The notes: generated by a model from the sequence alone, not told the origin. A DNA stretch of 54,112 nt from an uncultured Actinomycetes bacterium (GCA_903846075.1 CAIMZW010000030.1:1-54112), one strand, 5' to 3'. Positions 1-7,805 are shown, counted from the first letter of the stretch. A program made the numbers and translations.

Positions 1-509
1 GCCAACTCAACCCGGCGACGCTGTCCACCACTGAGAACACTTAAAGCTTCATCAAAAAGCCTTTCCGGAATGCCTAAATTTGTTGCGAAAGATTCAGCTT
101 CCGATGAAGCGGCGTAGCCACCAGCAGCGTTGAATTCACTGTCGACGCGGGAATAGCGTTCCATCGCCACTTCGAGCTCATTTGCAGTCGCAGTAGCCAT
201 CGCCTCTTCGGCTTTTCGCATGCGGGTAACAATTTGATCCAGACCACGGGCGGAAAGGATTCGATTGATGACGGATTCCTCTTGATCCCCGGTTCTAGGA
301 TCTTGGGGGAGATAGCCAATGGTTCCAGTTCGAGTTATTTGACCACCCGCAGGCAGGGTTTCCCCGGCCAAGACTTTAGCCAAAGTGCTCTTTCCAGCGC
401 CATTTCGACCAACGAAGCCAATTCGATCGCCATTATTGATGCGAACTGTGACTCCGCTCACCAATAACCGGGCTCCGGCGCGAAGTTCAACACTTTGAGT
501 AGCAATCAC
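1..509 (-). CDS. ABC-F family ATP-binding protein, N-terminal part (runs off window)
   Basis: Soluble ABC-F ATPase. These proteins bind the ribosome or act in translation or antibiotic protection and have no membrane domain. Only about 169 residues are present; the rest lies beyond base 1. The first nucleotide-binding domain shows Walker A GRNGAGKST near residue 33, a Q-loop-like YLPQD, and the ABC signature LSGGQRRRVELA right at the window edge. The GTG start at 509 gives the N-terminus MIATQSVELRAGARLL, which fits actinobacterial ABC-F proteins as I remember them. Only a weak Shine-Dalgarno precedes it. EttA-like, Uup-like or resistance types cannot be separated from this fragment. Confidence 0.85.
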   Translation of the reverse strand, partial: MIATQSVELRAGARLLVSGVTVRINNGDRIGFVGRNGAGKSTLAKVLAGETLPAGGQITRTGTIGYLPQDPRTGDQEESVINRILSARGLDQIVTRMRKAEEAMATATANELEVAMERYSRVDSEFNAAGGYAASSEAESFATNLGIPERLFDEALSVLSGGQRRRVEL

Positions 510-569
510 TGGGAGATGCTCTCACGAAAATGAGTTCGGGAATATTTGATAAAAGGTGTAAGTTAAAGA

Positions 570-587
570 TAGTTGAAAGTTCAACTA
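570..587. promoter_or_regulatory. 18-bp inverted repeat, MarR-type operator candidate
   Basis: TAGTTGAA-AG-TTCAACTA has perfect 8-base arms separated by two bases and lies about 27 bases upstream of the start at 615. Arms of this size and spacing are typical of MarR/HxlR-type operators. No regulator gene of those families is adjacent, so the binder is unknown. A second short palindrome, TTGATCAA, follows at 593-600. The role is inference. Confidence 0.4.
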
Positions 588-614
588 AATTATTGATCAA
601 CAAAAGGAGCAATC

Positions 615-1250
615 ATGAAGGTATTTATCATCGGAACCGGCAACGTCGGCGCCCAACAAGCACGTGCGGCAGCCAAAGCCGGTCACAGCGTTTCAATTTT
701 TAGCTCGACCTCAGAAGAAGCTGCAAAAGTTGCCGCTGAAACTGGTGCCAGTGTCGCTTCGTCCGTAGCCGAAGGCGCAAAGGGCGTTGACCTTGTCTAT
801 TTGGCAGTACCAGGTTCAGTCCTTGGCAGCGTCGCAGTCGAATTGCAAAACATCGACTCCAAAACCGTAATCCTCGACGGAACAAATCCACTCAACGCCA
901 CTTTCTCTGATCTCGATATCACTGGAGTCTCTGGTGCCGGAGATCTTCAAGGACTGTTCGCAAATAATTCTGTAGTCAAAGCATTCAACACGGTTTTTGC
1001 TGGACGTATCACATCGCCTTCACAAAAGAGTCCCCAGCTTCAGGCCTTCATTGCTGGCGATAGTGCGGATGCCAAGAAAGTTGTTGCCGAATACGCAACA
1101 TCGTTGGGCTTTGATGCCTTAGACGTTGGCGGTCTTCGATTTGCCCGTTCACTTGAGGAGATGGCCTTCCTCAACATCGCACTCAATGCTTCGAATTCAC
1201 TCTCATGGCAATCAGCATGGTCACTTTCCGGTCCCGAGAAACTCGCTTAA
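615..1250 (+). CDS. NADPH-dependent F420 reductase-like NAD(P)-binding protein
   Basis: A 211-residue single Rossmann-domain protein of the family that includes NADPH:F420 oxidoreductase and proC-like dinucleotide-binding proteins. The N-terminus carries the dinucleotide fingerprint GTGNVG (residues 7-12), a basic/serine stretch after beta-2 (SIFSST), and the VYLAVP segment typical of the fold. A good Shine-Dalgarno (AAAGGAG) precedes the ATG by a few bases. It is followed after 9 bases by a hydrolase gene, so the two are probably co-transcribed. The inverted repeat at 570-587 suggests ligand-controlled expression. Whether it really uses F420 cannot be told; a generic NADP oxidoreductase is the alternative. 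Confidence 0.75.
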   Translation: MKVFIIGTGNVGAQQARAAAKAGHSVSIFSSTSEEAAKVAAETGASVASSVAEGAKGVDLVYLAVPGSVLGSVAVELQNIDSKTVILDGTNPLNATFSDLDITGVSGAGDLQGLFANNSVVKAFNTVFAGRITSPSQKSPQLQAFIAGDSADAKKVVAEYATSLGFDALDVGGLRFARSLEEMAFLNIALNASNSLSWQSAWSLSGPEKLA

Positions 1251-1259
1251 CCTAAAGAC

Positions 1260-1883
1260 ATGACCTCCTTTGCTCCCGCAACTGTGGCAACGTTCGGTTC
1301 GAATGAGCCGAACGTTCCACTTGTGATTCTTTTACATGGTCGTGGCTCCAATGAATCCGAAATCATTGCTCTTGCCAAACATCTTCCTCAAGAAGCCGCG
1401 TACGTGGCGGTTAGAGCTCCCATTGGCGAGGGTGGCGGATTTGCTTGGTTTGCCAATCGAGGGATTGGTCGTCCAGTCGCAGAGTCGCTAAGAGAAACTA
1501 TGGATTGGTTTACCACTTGGTTCGATGGCTTTGTAACTCACAATCGCAAAGTGCTCCTAGTTGGTTTTAGTGGTGGCGCAGCCTTTGCTGGCGGATTGAT
1601 TCTGGATCGCCCCGAGAATTATTCTGGCGTCGCGATTCTCTATGGAACGCTGCCCTTTGAAGCGGGGGTTGCCGTTGTTCCAAATGGATTGCTAAACACT
1701 CCCATTTTGATTGCGCAGGGAAGTAACGACCATGTAATACCTAGAGAACTTCTGGACCGGACAGCCCAATACATTGAGGAAGAATCAGGTGCCGTGGTTA
1801 CAAGGAGCTTTGGCGCTGGTGGACATGGCATAACAGAGGAAGCCCTGGCAGATCTTCAAAAATGGATTTTTGACTTTTGCTAA
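1260..1883 (+). CDS. Alpha/beta hydrolase, phospholipase/carboxylesterase type
   Basis: A 207-residue cytoplasmic serine hydrolase of the carboxylesterase/dienelactone hydrolase class. The oxyanion loop is LLHGRGSNE near residue 25, the nucleophile elbow is GFSGGA near residue 102, the acid is the Asp in QGSNDHVIP and the base is the His in GGHGIT near the C-terminus, so the triad is complete. The length fits the family. It lies 9 bases after the F420-reductase-like gene, and its stop codon sits inside the next reading frame (7-base overlap), suggesting one transcript for 615-2641. The substrate is unknown; small carboxylic esters are the usual ones. Confidence 0.8.
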   Translation: MTSFAPATVATFGSNEPNVPLVILLHGRGSNESEIIALAKHLPQEAAYVAVRAPIGEGGGFAWFANRGIGRPVAESLRETMDWFTTWFDGFVTHNRKVLLVGFSGGAAFAGGLILDRPENYSGVAILYGTLPFEAGVAVVPNGLLNTPILIAQGSNDHVIPRELLDRTAQYIEEESGAVVTRSFGAGGHGITEEALADLQKWIFDFC

Positions 1884-2641
1884 CCCCAATCGAGGCGGCA
1901 ACTTTACTTAGGAACGCGCGAGAAAATAGGCAGACGATTGCGCGCTTGACCTTGCTTGACCCACTTCTTGGTGAGGGTTTTGGTTACGAAGTTCAAGCGG
2001 CAGATAAGAAATTTCGTCTCTCTCGTGGCGAACGAAGTGTGGGAATGAAATTGGGATTGACTAGCCCAGCTAAACAAAAGACGATGAAAATTGATCGACC
2101 CGTTTTTGGATTTCTCACCAATGCAATGCTCAAAAATAATCGAGTGGATACTCGAGATTTTGTTCAACCAAGAATTGAACCTGAACTTGTCTTTCAAACA
2201 AGTCAAGAAATAGATCGTGCAATAGCGCGTAAGGATGTTACGAACTTCTTGGCTGCGGTGGCAGTAGGTGCCGAAATAATCGATTCACGATTTACAAATT
2301 TTGATTTCACCTTGCCAGATGTCGTAGCGGATAACACAAGTGCGGCCGGTTTTATCCTTGGCGATTGGCAAGATATTGACGATGATAAATTGCATCTTGG
2401 ATACGGTGGAATAAGTTGCGATGGCCAAAAACTTGAGTCGGCGCCATTAACGCAAATACTAGGCGATCCACTCCTGACCATAGTGAAACTTTCGGAGCAT
2501 TTAGAAAGTCGAGGCGAATCATTACCTAAAGATTCGATCGTCCTTGCAGGGGCAATGACTAATGCATTCGTCATGAGTTCACGATCTCGCTACACAATTC
2601 ACATCGATAACTTTCCGATGTTGGAGATCGAAAGTATCTAA
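1877..2641 (+). CDS. 2-keto-4-pentenoate hydratase-like / FAH-superfamily enzyme
   Basis: 254 residues. Members of this superfamily hydrate 2-oxo-alkenoates or decarboxylate 2-oxo-diacids in meta-cleavage pathways, with a divalent metal. Family features are RSVGMKLGLTS (residues about 52-62), the metal-binding region RIEPELVF, the VGAEIIDSRF segment and the C-terminal VLAGAMTNAF. The start is a TTG at 1877 inside the end of the hydrolase gene. No other pathway genes such as dioxygenase or aldolase are near, so the substrate is unclear. With the upstream hydrolase it could act on a ring-cleavage or lactone-derived product; that is inference. Confidence 0.75.
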   Translation: MLTPIEAATLLRNARENRQTIARLTLLDPLLGEGFGYEVQAADKKFRLSRGERSVGMKLGLTSPAKQKTMKIDRPVFGFLTNAMLKNNRVDTRDFVQPRIEPELVFQTSQEIDRAIARKDVTNFLAAVAVGAEIIDSRFTNFDFTLPDVVADNTSAAGFILGDWQDIDDDKLHLGYGGISCDGQKLESAPLTQILGDPLLTIVKLSEHLESRGESLPKDSIVLAGAMTNAFVMSSRSRYTIHIDNFPMLEIESI

Positions 2642-2686
2642 AAAGTTAAAACCACCAAATTCACGAGAATAAAAAAACTTTGAGTC

Positions 2687-3343
2687 TTAACCAAAGAGTG
2701 AAGAACCGTATTTGAAGATGACCAGAAGAATAAGAACTGAGTAGATAAAAGTAACGACAACGGAATCCCAGCCCCCGAGAAGTTTTCGGTTCACGAATTC
2801 ACTTGCTCGTTCGCTAATTGGCAAATTCCCCTCGAGCGCGTTAATTCGAAACATGCTGGCAAAGACGGTGACGGTGGATATGGTCACCAGCAAGCACCAT
2901 GGGCAGAACGCCTTGATGACGAAATAGGATTGAGAGAAAAGCCAGAAGGCAAAGAGAAGGCCGGCAAAATAGACAGTAAGCGCGGCACGAGTGAACCACT
3001 TGGGAAATTTCACCCGGCTCAGACCTGCCATTGCTACTGTGATAACCACTGGTTCGCAGATCAGGCCTAGAAAAGCATTGGGGAAACCAAGCAAGTTGGA
3101 TTGCCAGGAAACGCCGACTTTGCCGCATGAGATCACAGCGTTCACGTTGCAGCTAAGGCTGGCATTCGGATCTTTGGCTAGTTTGATCGCGTCTATCGAT
3201 AACACCAGCGAGGCGGTGAGGCTCAGTAGCGAGGAAACCAGCATCGTGACGAAAGCTTTGAAATGCGGAGCCCGCTCTTTGACCGTGTTTTCCGACATTG
3301 ATATTTCGGACATTGATATTTCGGACATTGATATTTCGGACAT
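2687..3343 (-). CDS. Vitamin K epoxide reductase (VKOR) family membrane protein
   Basis: A membrane thiol oxidoreductase that in bacteria re-oxidises a DsbA-like partner and passes electrons to quinone, supporting disulfide formation outside the membrane. With the start at 3343 it has 218 residues and about five hydrophobic helices. The redox pair CPWC is at residues 147-150, and the loop cysteines are Cys65 and Cys73. AGGAGAGG seven bases upstream supports the ATG at 3343; a TTG further out would put that site inside the gene. The first 16-20 residues are a tandem MSEIS repeat unlike the rest of the protein. No DsbA-like gene is beside it. Confidence 0.88.
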   Translation of the reverse strand: MSEISMSEISMSEISMSENTVKERAPHFKAFVTMLVSSLLSLTASLVLSIDAIKLAKDPNASLSCNVNAVISCGKVGVSWQSNLLGFPNAFLGLICEPVVITVAMAGLSRVKFPKWFTRAALTVYFAGLLFAFWLFSQSYFVIKAFCPWCLLVTISTVTVFASMFRINALEGNLPISERASEFVNRKLLGGWDSVVVTFIYSVLILLVIFKYGSSLFG

Positions 3344-3344
3344 C
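3293..3344 (-). repeat. 15-bp tandem repeat at the VKOR gene start (about 3.4 units)
   Basis: The unit GACATTGATATTTCG occurs in head-to-tail copies with almost no divergence. On the minus strand each 15-base unit reads ATG TCC GAA ATA TCA (MSEIS), so every copy keeps the frame and carries its own ATG, at 3343, 3328, 3313 and 3298. Only the outermost ATG has a nearby Shine-Dalgarno. Near-identity of the units suggests recent slippage. Confidence 0.9.
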
Positions 3345-3400
3345 GAGCAACCTCTCCTAGACAATACGTTTCTTAACCAAGACCAATAGTAAAAAGTTTC

Positions 3401-3425
3401 GGCAGGCTTTGCCCGCCTTTTTGAG
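3401..3425 (-). terminator. Hairpin with T tracts on both sides, between GNAT and VKOR genes
   Basis: GGCAGGC-TTT-GCCCGCC forms a seven-pair stem with one mismatch. TTTTT follows on plus and GAAACTTTTT on minus. It lies downstream of the minus-strand acetyltransferase gene (3470-3946) and could end that transcript before the VKOR promoter. The better T tract is on plus, where no real gene needs it. Confidence 0.55.
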
Positions 3426-3469
3426 TGATATTGGCTGTGATTATTCCCAAAAGGAGGTGAAACTTGGAG

Positions 3470-3946
3470 TTACAGGGTTTTTTGCATCTGGATCGCGACG
3501 GTTTCGTATCCGCTATTGGTGTAGAGATTACGAGCGACGGTATTTGCTCCGAATCCATTAAGTCCCATTTTTGGGGATCCGGCACTCTTGGCAAACCGTT
3601 CTGCTTCTACCAAAAGCGCCTTTCCATAACCTTTACCCCGCGCCGACTCCTCGATTTCGATGTCATATATGTAAGAACCGGAGTTAGTCCCAGGTCGATA
3701 GTCAAGGTTCAACCAAAGGTGGCCAACCCGATTGCCTTCATCGTCAACGGCGATAAGAAATTCGTTGTTTACCGTCTCTAATCCGTTAGGAATCAGGACT
3801 TTGAATTGGGAACGAGAATTTTCCAACGATTCTGATTCAGACCACCTACCTGAGGTGACGTTAGCTTTCGCATATTCGACGACTGAATATTCGTGGAAAG
3901 TTTCGAATTCTTCTTGGTTCATTTTTCGCAATTTAACATTGGGCAT
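3470..3946 (-). CDS. GNAT family N-acetyltransferase
   Basis: 158 residues, the usual length for a single GNAT domain that moves an acetyl group from acetyl-CoA to an amine. The acetyl-CoA pyrophosphate-binding motif is ARGKGYGKALL (about residues 105-115), preceded by the beta-4 strand IYDIEIEE and followed by the motif-B-like segment NTVARNLYTNSGYE near the C-terminus. The substrate cannot be predicted. The ATG at 3946 has no clear Shine-Dalgarno; the in-frame ATG eight codons on (MNQEEF) is a possible alternative. It appears to be a single-gene transcript, with the hairpin at 3401-3425 downstream. Confidence 0.85.
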   Translation of the reverse strand: MPNVKLRKMNQEEFETFHEYSVVEYAKANVTSGRWSESESLENSRSQFKVLIPNGLETVNNEFLIAVDDEGNRVGHLWLNLDYRPGTNSGSYIYDIEIEESARGKGYGKALLVEAERFAKSAGSPKMGLNGFGANTVARNLYTNSGYETVAIQMQKTL

Positions 3947-4053
3947 TGGAGAAGTATCCGCTCTTTCGTCTTACTTTGACAGGAGTCACTAAGGCATTAT
4001 TGGAGAATGGGTCTAGGTCTTTTGAAAGTGCAAATCGTTAAACTGAGTTTTCT

Positions 4054-4475
4054 ATGAACCGCACCAGTCCCCACGCTATCCCGCGCCCCGAACACCCAAC
4101 GCGCCTGTATCTAATTCAAACGGTCGAAGAGTTATTAACTACCAGGCCGATTTACGAAGTAGGAAGCGAACTTGTTCTTGCCGCTTCAGGAGTTTCAAAA
4201 GGATCGTTGTATCACCACTTCGAGGCGAGCGCGCTAGAAGTCGCATCGCTCACCATCAGGATCACAGCACCCAGCAATGGATGGAAATATTCGTCACATG
4301 TCAGAAGAAAGGGTGGACGAACTCGACTTTAGATCCCAGAACTGTCGGCGTCTTGATTCAGGCGGCAATGTTGGGGCGTGTCGTGGACGATGTCGCGGCA
4401 ATCCAGATGGACGTCAATGAATGGGTCCGTACGATTAAGTACCTCCTTGATTCAATCTTCTTTTTCCCTGCTTAA
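4054..4475 (+). pseudogene. Decayed TetR-family regulator, copy 1 (internal deletion and frameshift)
   Basis: The first frame (from ATG 4054) encodes a TetR DNA-binding domain: HPTRLYLIQTVEELL, then a recognition helix region GVSKGSLYHHFE. Within about 20 codons the similarity stops and resumes in another frame as QQWMEIFVTCQKKGW, LDPRTVGVLIQAAMLGR and VVDD, ending in LLDSIFFFPA at TAA 4473-4475. These blocks match in order the intact regulator at 6586-7239 (SGAVKGSLYYHFE; LRWMEIIDICKSRGW; LDSRSVAILIQ; LLDSFFFGG). The middle of the ligand-binding domain, about 90 residues, is missing. It cannot give a normal product, though a truncated DNA-binding domain could be made. Confidence 0.85.
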
Positions 4476-4571
4476 ATTCCATACTTGAGGTCTGTTTAAC
4501 CGTTTAGTTTAATTTACTTGTCCGTTTGCAATGTTGCATTGAGATATTTGCGATATGGAAGTGACGTTAGA

Positions 4572-4921
4572 ATGCGACGAAACAGTAGATACCTTGATGA
4601 ATTCCATCCCACTAAACAGCAATTGATTGATACGGTCGAGCGATTGCTTCAGGATTATCGAGTTAGCCAAAACTTCAATCCCAATTGGAGCACGCCCAAG
4701 ATAAATTAACCCAGCGGTGGATGGACATTTTTCAACTCTGTCTCGATCGTGGCTGGGCGGCGCAATCTCTCGACCCAAGGGCGGTGGCAGTTCTTTTACA
4801 GACGACCATCGTGGGCAGAGTCGTGGATGACGTAGCCTCAGAACACATGGACTAAGGCGAGTGGGTCAAAGTCCTGCAGCATCTGCTTGATTCTCTCTTC
4901 TTCGCAAAGTTGACCGTTTAG
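4572..4921 (+). pseudogene. Decayed TetR-family regulator, copy 2 (larger deletion, frameshift, internal stop)
   Basis: From ATG 4572 the frame reads FHPTKQQLIDTVERLL, close to IHPTKQKLLDVVVALL of the intact regulator at 6586-7239, and then loses similarity before the recognition helix. In a shifted frame it resumes as LTQRWMDIFQLCLDRGWAA, LDPRAVAVLLQTTIVGRVVDD, then an in-frame TAA at 4853-4855, then GEWVKVLQHLLDSLFF to TAG at 4919-4921. The helix-turn-helix and most of the ligand domain are gone, so it is a dead gene. It lies about 100 bases after copy 1 and just before the permease start. Confidence 0.85.
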
Positions 4922-4937
4922 CGTGTAATTTGGTTAC

Positions 4938-5849
4938 GTGTTCACCAACTCGAGTTCCGATTCAACGAGATTGGGAAACCGAGGACCGCTAGCCGTTATT
5001 CTGGCCGGAATTTGCTTTGGAACTACTGGCACGGCCCAGCAACTTGGCGCCAAGACAATTTCACCTCTGGCTGTCGGGAGCGCCCGCTTGCTCTGTGGTG
5101 CGCTATTCATGTTTATTTTTTGGAAGTTCACTTCACAACAAAAAGAGAAGCCCAAGATTCCAGGCGTTGGTCTCTTCGTTTCAGCACTGGGTGTAGGTGG
5201 CTACCAGCTGGCTTTTTTTAGTTCTGTTCGAATGACCGGAGTTGCAACGGCGACGCTGATTGCTTTGGGAACGTCGCCGATATTCACTGGTGTGATTTCG
5301 TTCATTCATGCGAGAACAAAACTAGGTTTTCGATGGATCCGAGCAACCGTAATTACGACAATTGGCATCACTCTCTTGAGCGGAGCGCATGGTTTCGCAG
5401 CCATGAGACCAGGCGGAGTGGTCATGGCGCTGCTCGCTGGTTTTTCCTTTGCACTATTCAACGTCTCGAGTAAATCTCTGCTGATTCAAGGAATTGCCAG
5501 TTCTTATTTGATGGCGAGAATCTTCCTTCTTGCAAGCCTCTTAATATTTCCCATTCTTTTCACGGCGAATCCACGTTGGCTGATAACGTCCCATGGGGCA
5601 ATTACGGTTATTTGGCTAGGTCTCGTTCCTACAGCAATGGCCTATTTTCTCTATTCCTTTGGCCTCCATCGAGTAACCGCTCACACGGCATCCACGCTGG
5701 TGTTGGCGGAACCTGCCACAGCAACGATTTTGGCTGCTTTTGTTTTGCACGAAAGTCTTAGTATCGAAAGTTTGATCGGCATTGCATTCGTTGCCCTGGG
5801 ATTAATCCATCTCTCTCGCTCATCCCAAATTGTCGAACCAATATTTTGA
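4938..5849 (+). CDS. EamA/DMT-superfamily transporter
   Basis: A 303-residue inner-membrane protein with about ten hydrophobic helices arranged as two EamA halves, the standard length and layout for drug/metabolite exporters of the RhaT/YdcZ kind. The first half begins with LAVILAGICFGTTGTAQQLG; the second half contains GLVPTAMAYFLYSFGL and the typical ending EPATATILAAFVLHESLSI. The start is GTG 4938, 16 bases after the end of the decayed regulator copy 2. A hairpin with a T run follows the stop. The substrate is unknown; the nearby TetR remnants suggest it was, or is, the regulated gene. Confidence 0.88.
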   Translation: MFTNSSSDSTRLGNRGPLAVILAGICFGTTGTAQQLGAKTISPLAVGSARLLCGALFMFIFWKFTSQQKEKPKIPGVGLFVSALGVGGYQLAFFSSVRMTGVATATLIALGTSPIFTGVISFIHARTKLGFRWIRATVITTIGITLLSGAHGFAAMRPGGVVMALLAGFSFALFNVSSKSLLIQGIASSYLMARIFLLASLLIFPILFTANPRWLITSHGAITVIWLGLVPTAMAYFLYSFGLHRVTAHTASTLVLAEPATATILAAFVLHESLSIESLIGIAFVALGLIHLSRSSQIVEPIF

Positions 5850-5875
5850 GGGGAGGCACTCATTCCCCCTCTTTT
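5848..5875 (+). terminator. Putative intrinsic terminator after the EamA gene
   Basis: GAGGGGA, a short loop and TTCCCCCTC form an imperfect GC-rich stem overlapping the end of the permease gene, followed by TTTT. One bulged base is needed. It would separate the permease from the acetyltransferase-TetR pair. Confidence 0.5.
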
Positions 5876-5980
5876 AGTCAAGTATGACCGCTAAAGAAGC
5901 ACATTCTCCCTTTCTGTCGCACAAAAAAGACATACAATTGAGGTTGTAGCGAGGTTTCTCGATGTGGAAGGGCAGAAAAT

Positions 5981-6583
5981 ATGTATGGAAAGAAATTTGG
6001 ACATATCAAACTCTTCGCATCCGATCCCAAATGCCTAGAGTTAGAAAAAGAAGGCTATCGAGTCGAGAACCAGATCTGGGCCGCATCACTTGATCTCTAT
6101 AACCCGGACCAGTTAAATCTCTTTAAAGACAGGTACATATCGACGCTTAGTCGAATGTTCGAAGTGAAGGAAATCGGCCCACAGTATTTGGAGGCCGTGT
6201 ATGCGTTGAAAGCTGTTAACTCTCATTCGTCGCTTCATAATACTGGGCGAGGCAATAGAGCCCCAACATTGCCAGAACTTGCAAAAGAGTGGAATAAGGA
6301 CACGGTTATTTTTGGTGCCTTTGATGGTGAATTATTGATCGGTGCGCTAGAGACAAAACTTGAAGGTGGTCGCGTTCTTCTGCCCTTCTGCCATGTCGAT
6401 CCGGAGTGGAAGCATCTTGGCGTTGCCACCGGACTAACCTCATTTGCAGTTCTTTATTGGGCCAACGAAGGTATTCGTCACTTTGCTGCTTGTGGAAGTC
6501 AGGAAATTCCCGAGAGAGAAGAAGTGCTTGATCATCTTGGCTTCAACGTCAAAGATCAATTACGAAGTTATGTTGGGATTTGA
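5981..6583 (+). CDS. GNAT-like acetyltransferase
   Basis: A 200-residue soluble protein. The C-terminal half has a recognisable GNAT core: the strand GRVLLPFCHVDPEW, the acetyl-CoA loop KHLGVATGLTSFAVLYW (a weak form of R/Q-x-x-G-x-G/A), then FAACGSQEIPEREEVLDHLGF. The N-terminal 85 residues are divergent, beginning MYGKKFGHIKLFASDP. GGAAGGG eight or so bases upstream supports the ATG. The stop is two bases before the ATG of the TetR gene, so the pair is almost certainly co-transcribed and probably translationally coupled. The substrate is unknown. Confidence 0.7.
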   Translation: MYGKKFGHIKLFASDPKCLELEKEGYRVENQIWAASLDLYNPDQLNLFKDRYISTLSRMFEVKEIGPQYLEAVYALKAVNSHSSLHNTGRGNRAPTLPELAKEWNKDTVIFGAFDGELLIGALETKLEGGRVLLPFCHVDPEWKHLGVATGLTSFAVLYWANEGIRHFAACGSQEIPEREEVLDHLGFNVKDQLRSYVGI

Positions 6584-6585
6584 AA

Positions 6586-7239
6586 ATGACGATCGTTGAC
6601 AGCTTGTTTGCCCCACCAACTGAGCGAATTCACCCAACCAAGCAAAAACTTCTTGACGTTGTTGTTGCTCTGCTCCAAGAAAAGCATCCGGAGAATATTA
6701 AAAGTGAAGAGGTTCTCGAAAAATCCGGGGCCGTAAAAGGCTCCCTTTATTACCACTTTGAAGATTTCAGCGATCTTCTTGAGAGTGCTCAAATTCTCAC
6801 TTTCTCTCGCCATGTTGAGGGAGTGCTGGACGGACTGCGGGACGCTTTGCTTGATAACGAGGATCCATTTAGTGCGCGTTCGGCTTTCGAAAGCGAGGCG
6901 TTACATCGCAAACTCAATATTTCTCGAGAGCTTCGTATCGAAAGATTCAACGTCGTTCACGGCGCCATTACCAGCGAAAGAATGCGTTTAAAACTAAGAC
7001 CAACCCAAGAGCAGTTAATTCTTCGTTGGATGGAAATCATAGACATTTGCAAATCTCGCGGCTGGGCTGATGATTTATTGGATAGTCGCTCCGTGGCCAT
7101 ACTTATTCAAGGAGCGAACCTTTCTCGAGTGATCGATGATATTTCCTACAATCACGTCGATTCGGTAGCGTGGTTTAGAACTTTAACTTTTCTCCTTGAC
7201 TCATTCTTTTTTGGTGGCGTCAAAGATATCCAAGCGTAA
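6586..7239 (+). CDS. TetR-family transcriptional regulator (intact member of a local trio)
   Basis: 217 residues. The N-terminal helix-turn-helix spans about residues 18-60 (HPTKQKLLDVVVALL ... EEVLEKSGAVKGSLYYHFED), where the YYHFED end of the recognition helix is the family hallmark. The rest is an all-helical ligand-binding and dimerisation domain with the conserved block RWMEIIDICKSRGW and the end LLDSFFFGG. I chose ATG 6586 over the TTG at 6580, which overlaps the previous stop. Two degraded relatives lie at 4054-4475 and 4572-4921. Likely targets are its own operon and the EamA permease, by proximity only. Confidence 0.88.
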   Translation: MTIVDSLFAPPTERIHPTKQKLLDVVVALLQEKHPENIKSEEVLEKSGAVKGSLYYHFEDFSDLLESAQILTFSRHVEGVLDGLRDALLDNEDPFSARSAFESEALHRKLNISRELRIERFNVVHGAITSERMRLKLRPTQEQLILRWMEIIDICKSRGWADDLLDSRSVAILIQGANLSRVIDDISYNHVDSVAWFRTLTFLLDSFFFGGVKDIQA

Positions 7240-7255
7240 ATAACTGCCCCGAAAT

Positions 7256-7753
7256 CTAAAGGTTCATTGACTCTCGCTCGTGGCGAGCAAAGGCCCAAAC
7301 ATCTACGTCGTCTAACGAGATCGGTGTGAAACCGCGCGCTTCAAGTGCATCCATTAATTGTGCTCGGTGTTCAGTCGCATGATGAATAGTCTGTGTTAGA
7401 ACGGTGGAGCGAAGAGCAAGCCAAATTTCGCCATCTTCACTGATTGTTAGATCATCTTCCGGCAAATCTGCCTGTTCAAGGATCTTCGCATCAATCTCAA
7501 GTAGTTTTTCCTTGAGCAATTTAACTTCAGCCATCGTTGTTGGAACCGGTGAAAGGTGCCAGGGGTATTGAGTCAAACAAAACAGATACCAATCTGCACT
7601 TTCAGCAATGTGTTGCAAGATGTGGGCGGCACTCCATTCAGGATTTACCAAAAAAGAACTTAGTGCTTCGTCTGGCAATTGAATTACCGCTTCAAAAACT
7701 TGCTGATTTGCCCACGACATGTGGCGTAGTAATTTCTTGATGGCATAGTTCAC
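7256..7753 (-). CDS. DinB-like (DinB/YfiT superfamily) protein
   Basis: 165 residues forming a probable four-helix bundle. The family binds a divalent metal through three histidines and includes thiol transferases and maleylpyruvate isomerases. Candidate ligands are the His in AAHILQHIAESADWYLF (about residues 44-60) and the pair in TIHHATEHRAQLMDAL (about residues 121-136). The start is GTG 7753. It faces the TetR gene convergently with a 16-base gap and lies downstream of the glnA terminator. The biochemical role cannot be assigned. Confidence 0.75.
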   Translation of the reverse strand: MNYAIKKLLRHMSWANQQVFEAVIQLPDEALSSFLVNPEWSAAHILQHIAESADWYLFCLTQYPWHLSPVPTTMAEVKLLKEKLLEIDAKILEQADLPEDDLTISEDGEIWLALRSTVLTQTIHHATEHRAQLMDALEARGFTPISLDDVDVWAFARHERESMNL

Positions 7754-7805
7754 ACAACGACAGTATCAAATCGATGTTAGTGGGGCTACGCAAGAAAACG
7801 ATCAA

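Noticed and set aside
3293-3344. Possible CRISPR-like array
   Set aside because: The units are direct tandem copies with no spacers and encode part of a protein. No CRISPR array was seen anywhere in the window.
3464-3781. Plus-strand reading frame with an excellent Shine-Dalgarno (AAAGGAGGTG) and a TTG start, antisense to the acetyltransferase gene
   Set aside because: The translation shows no domain and only mirrors the GNAT gene on the other strand. The purine run is probably chance.
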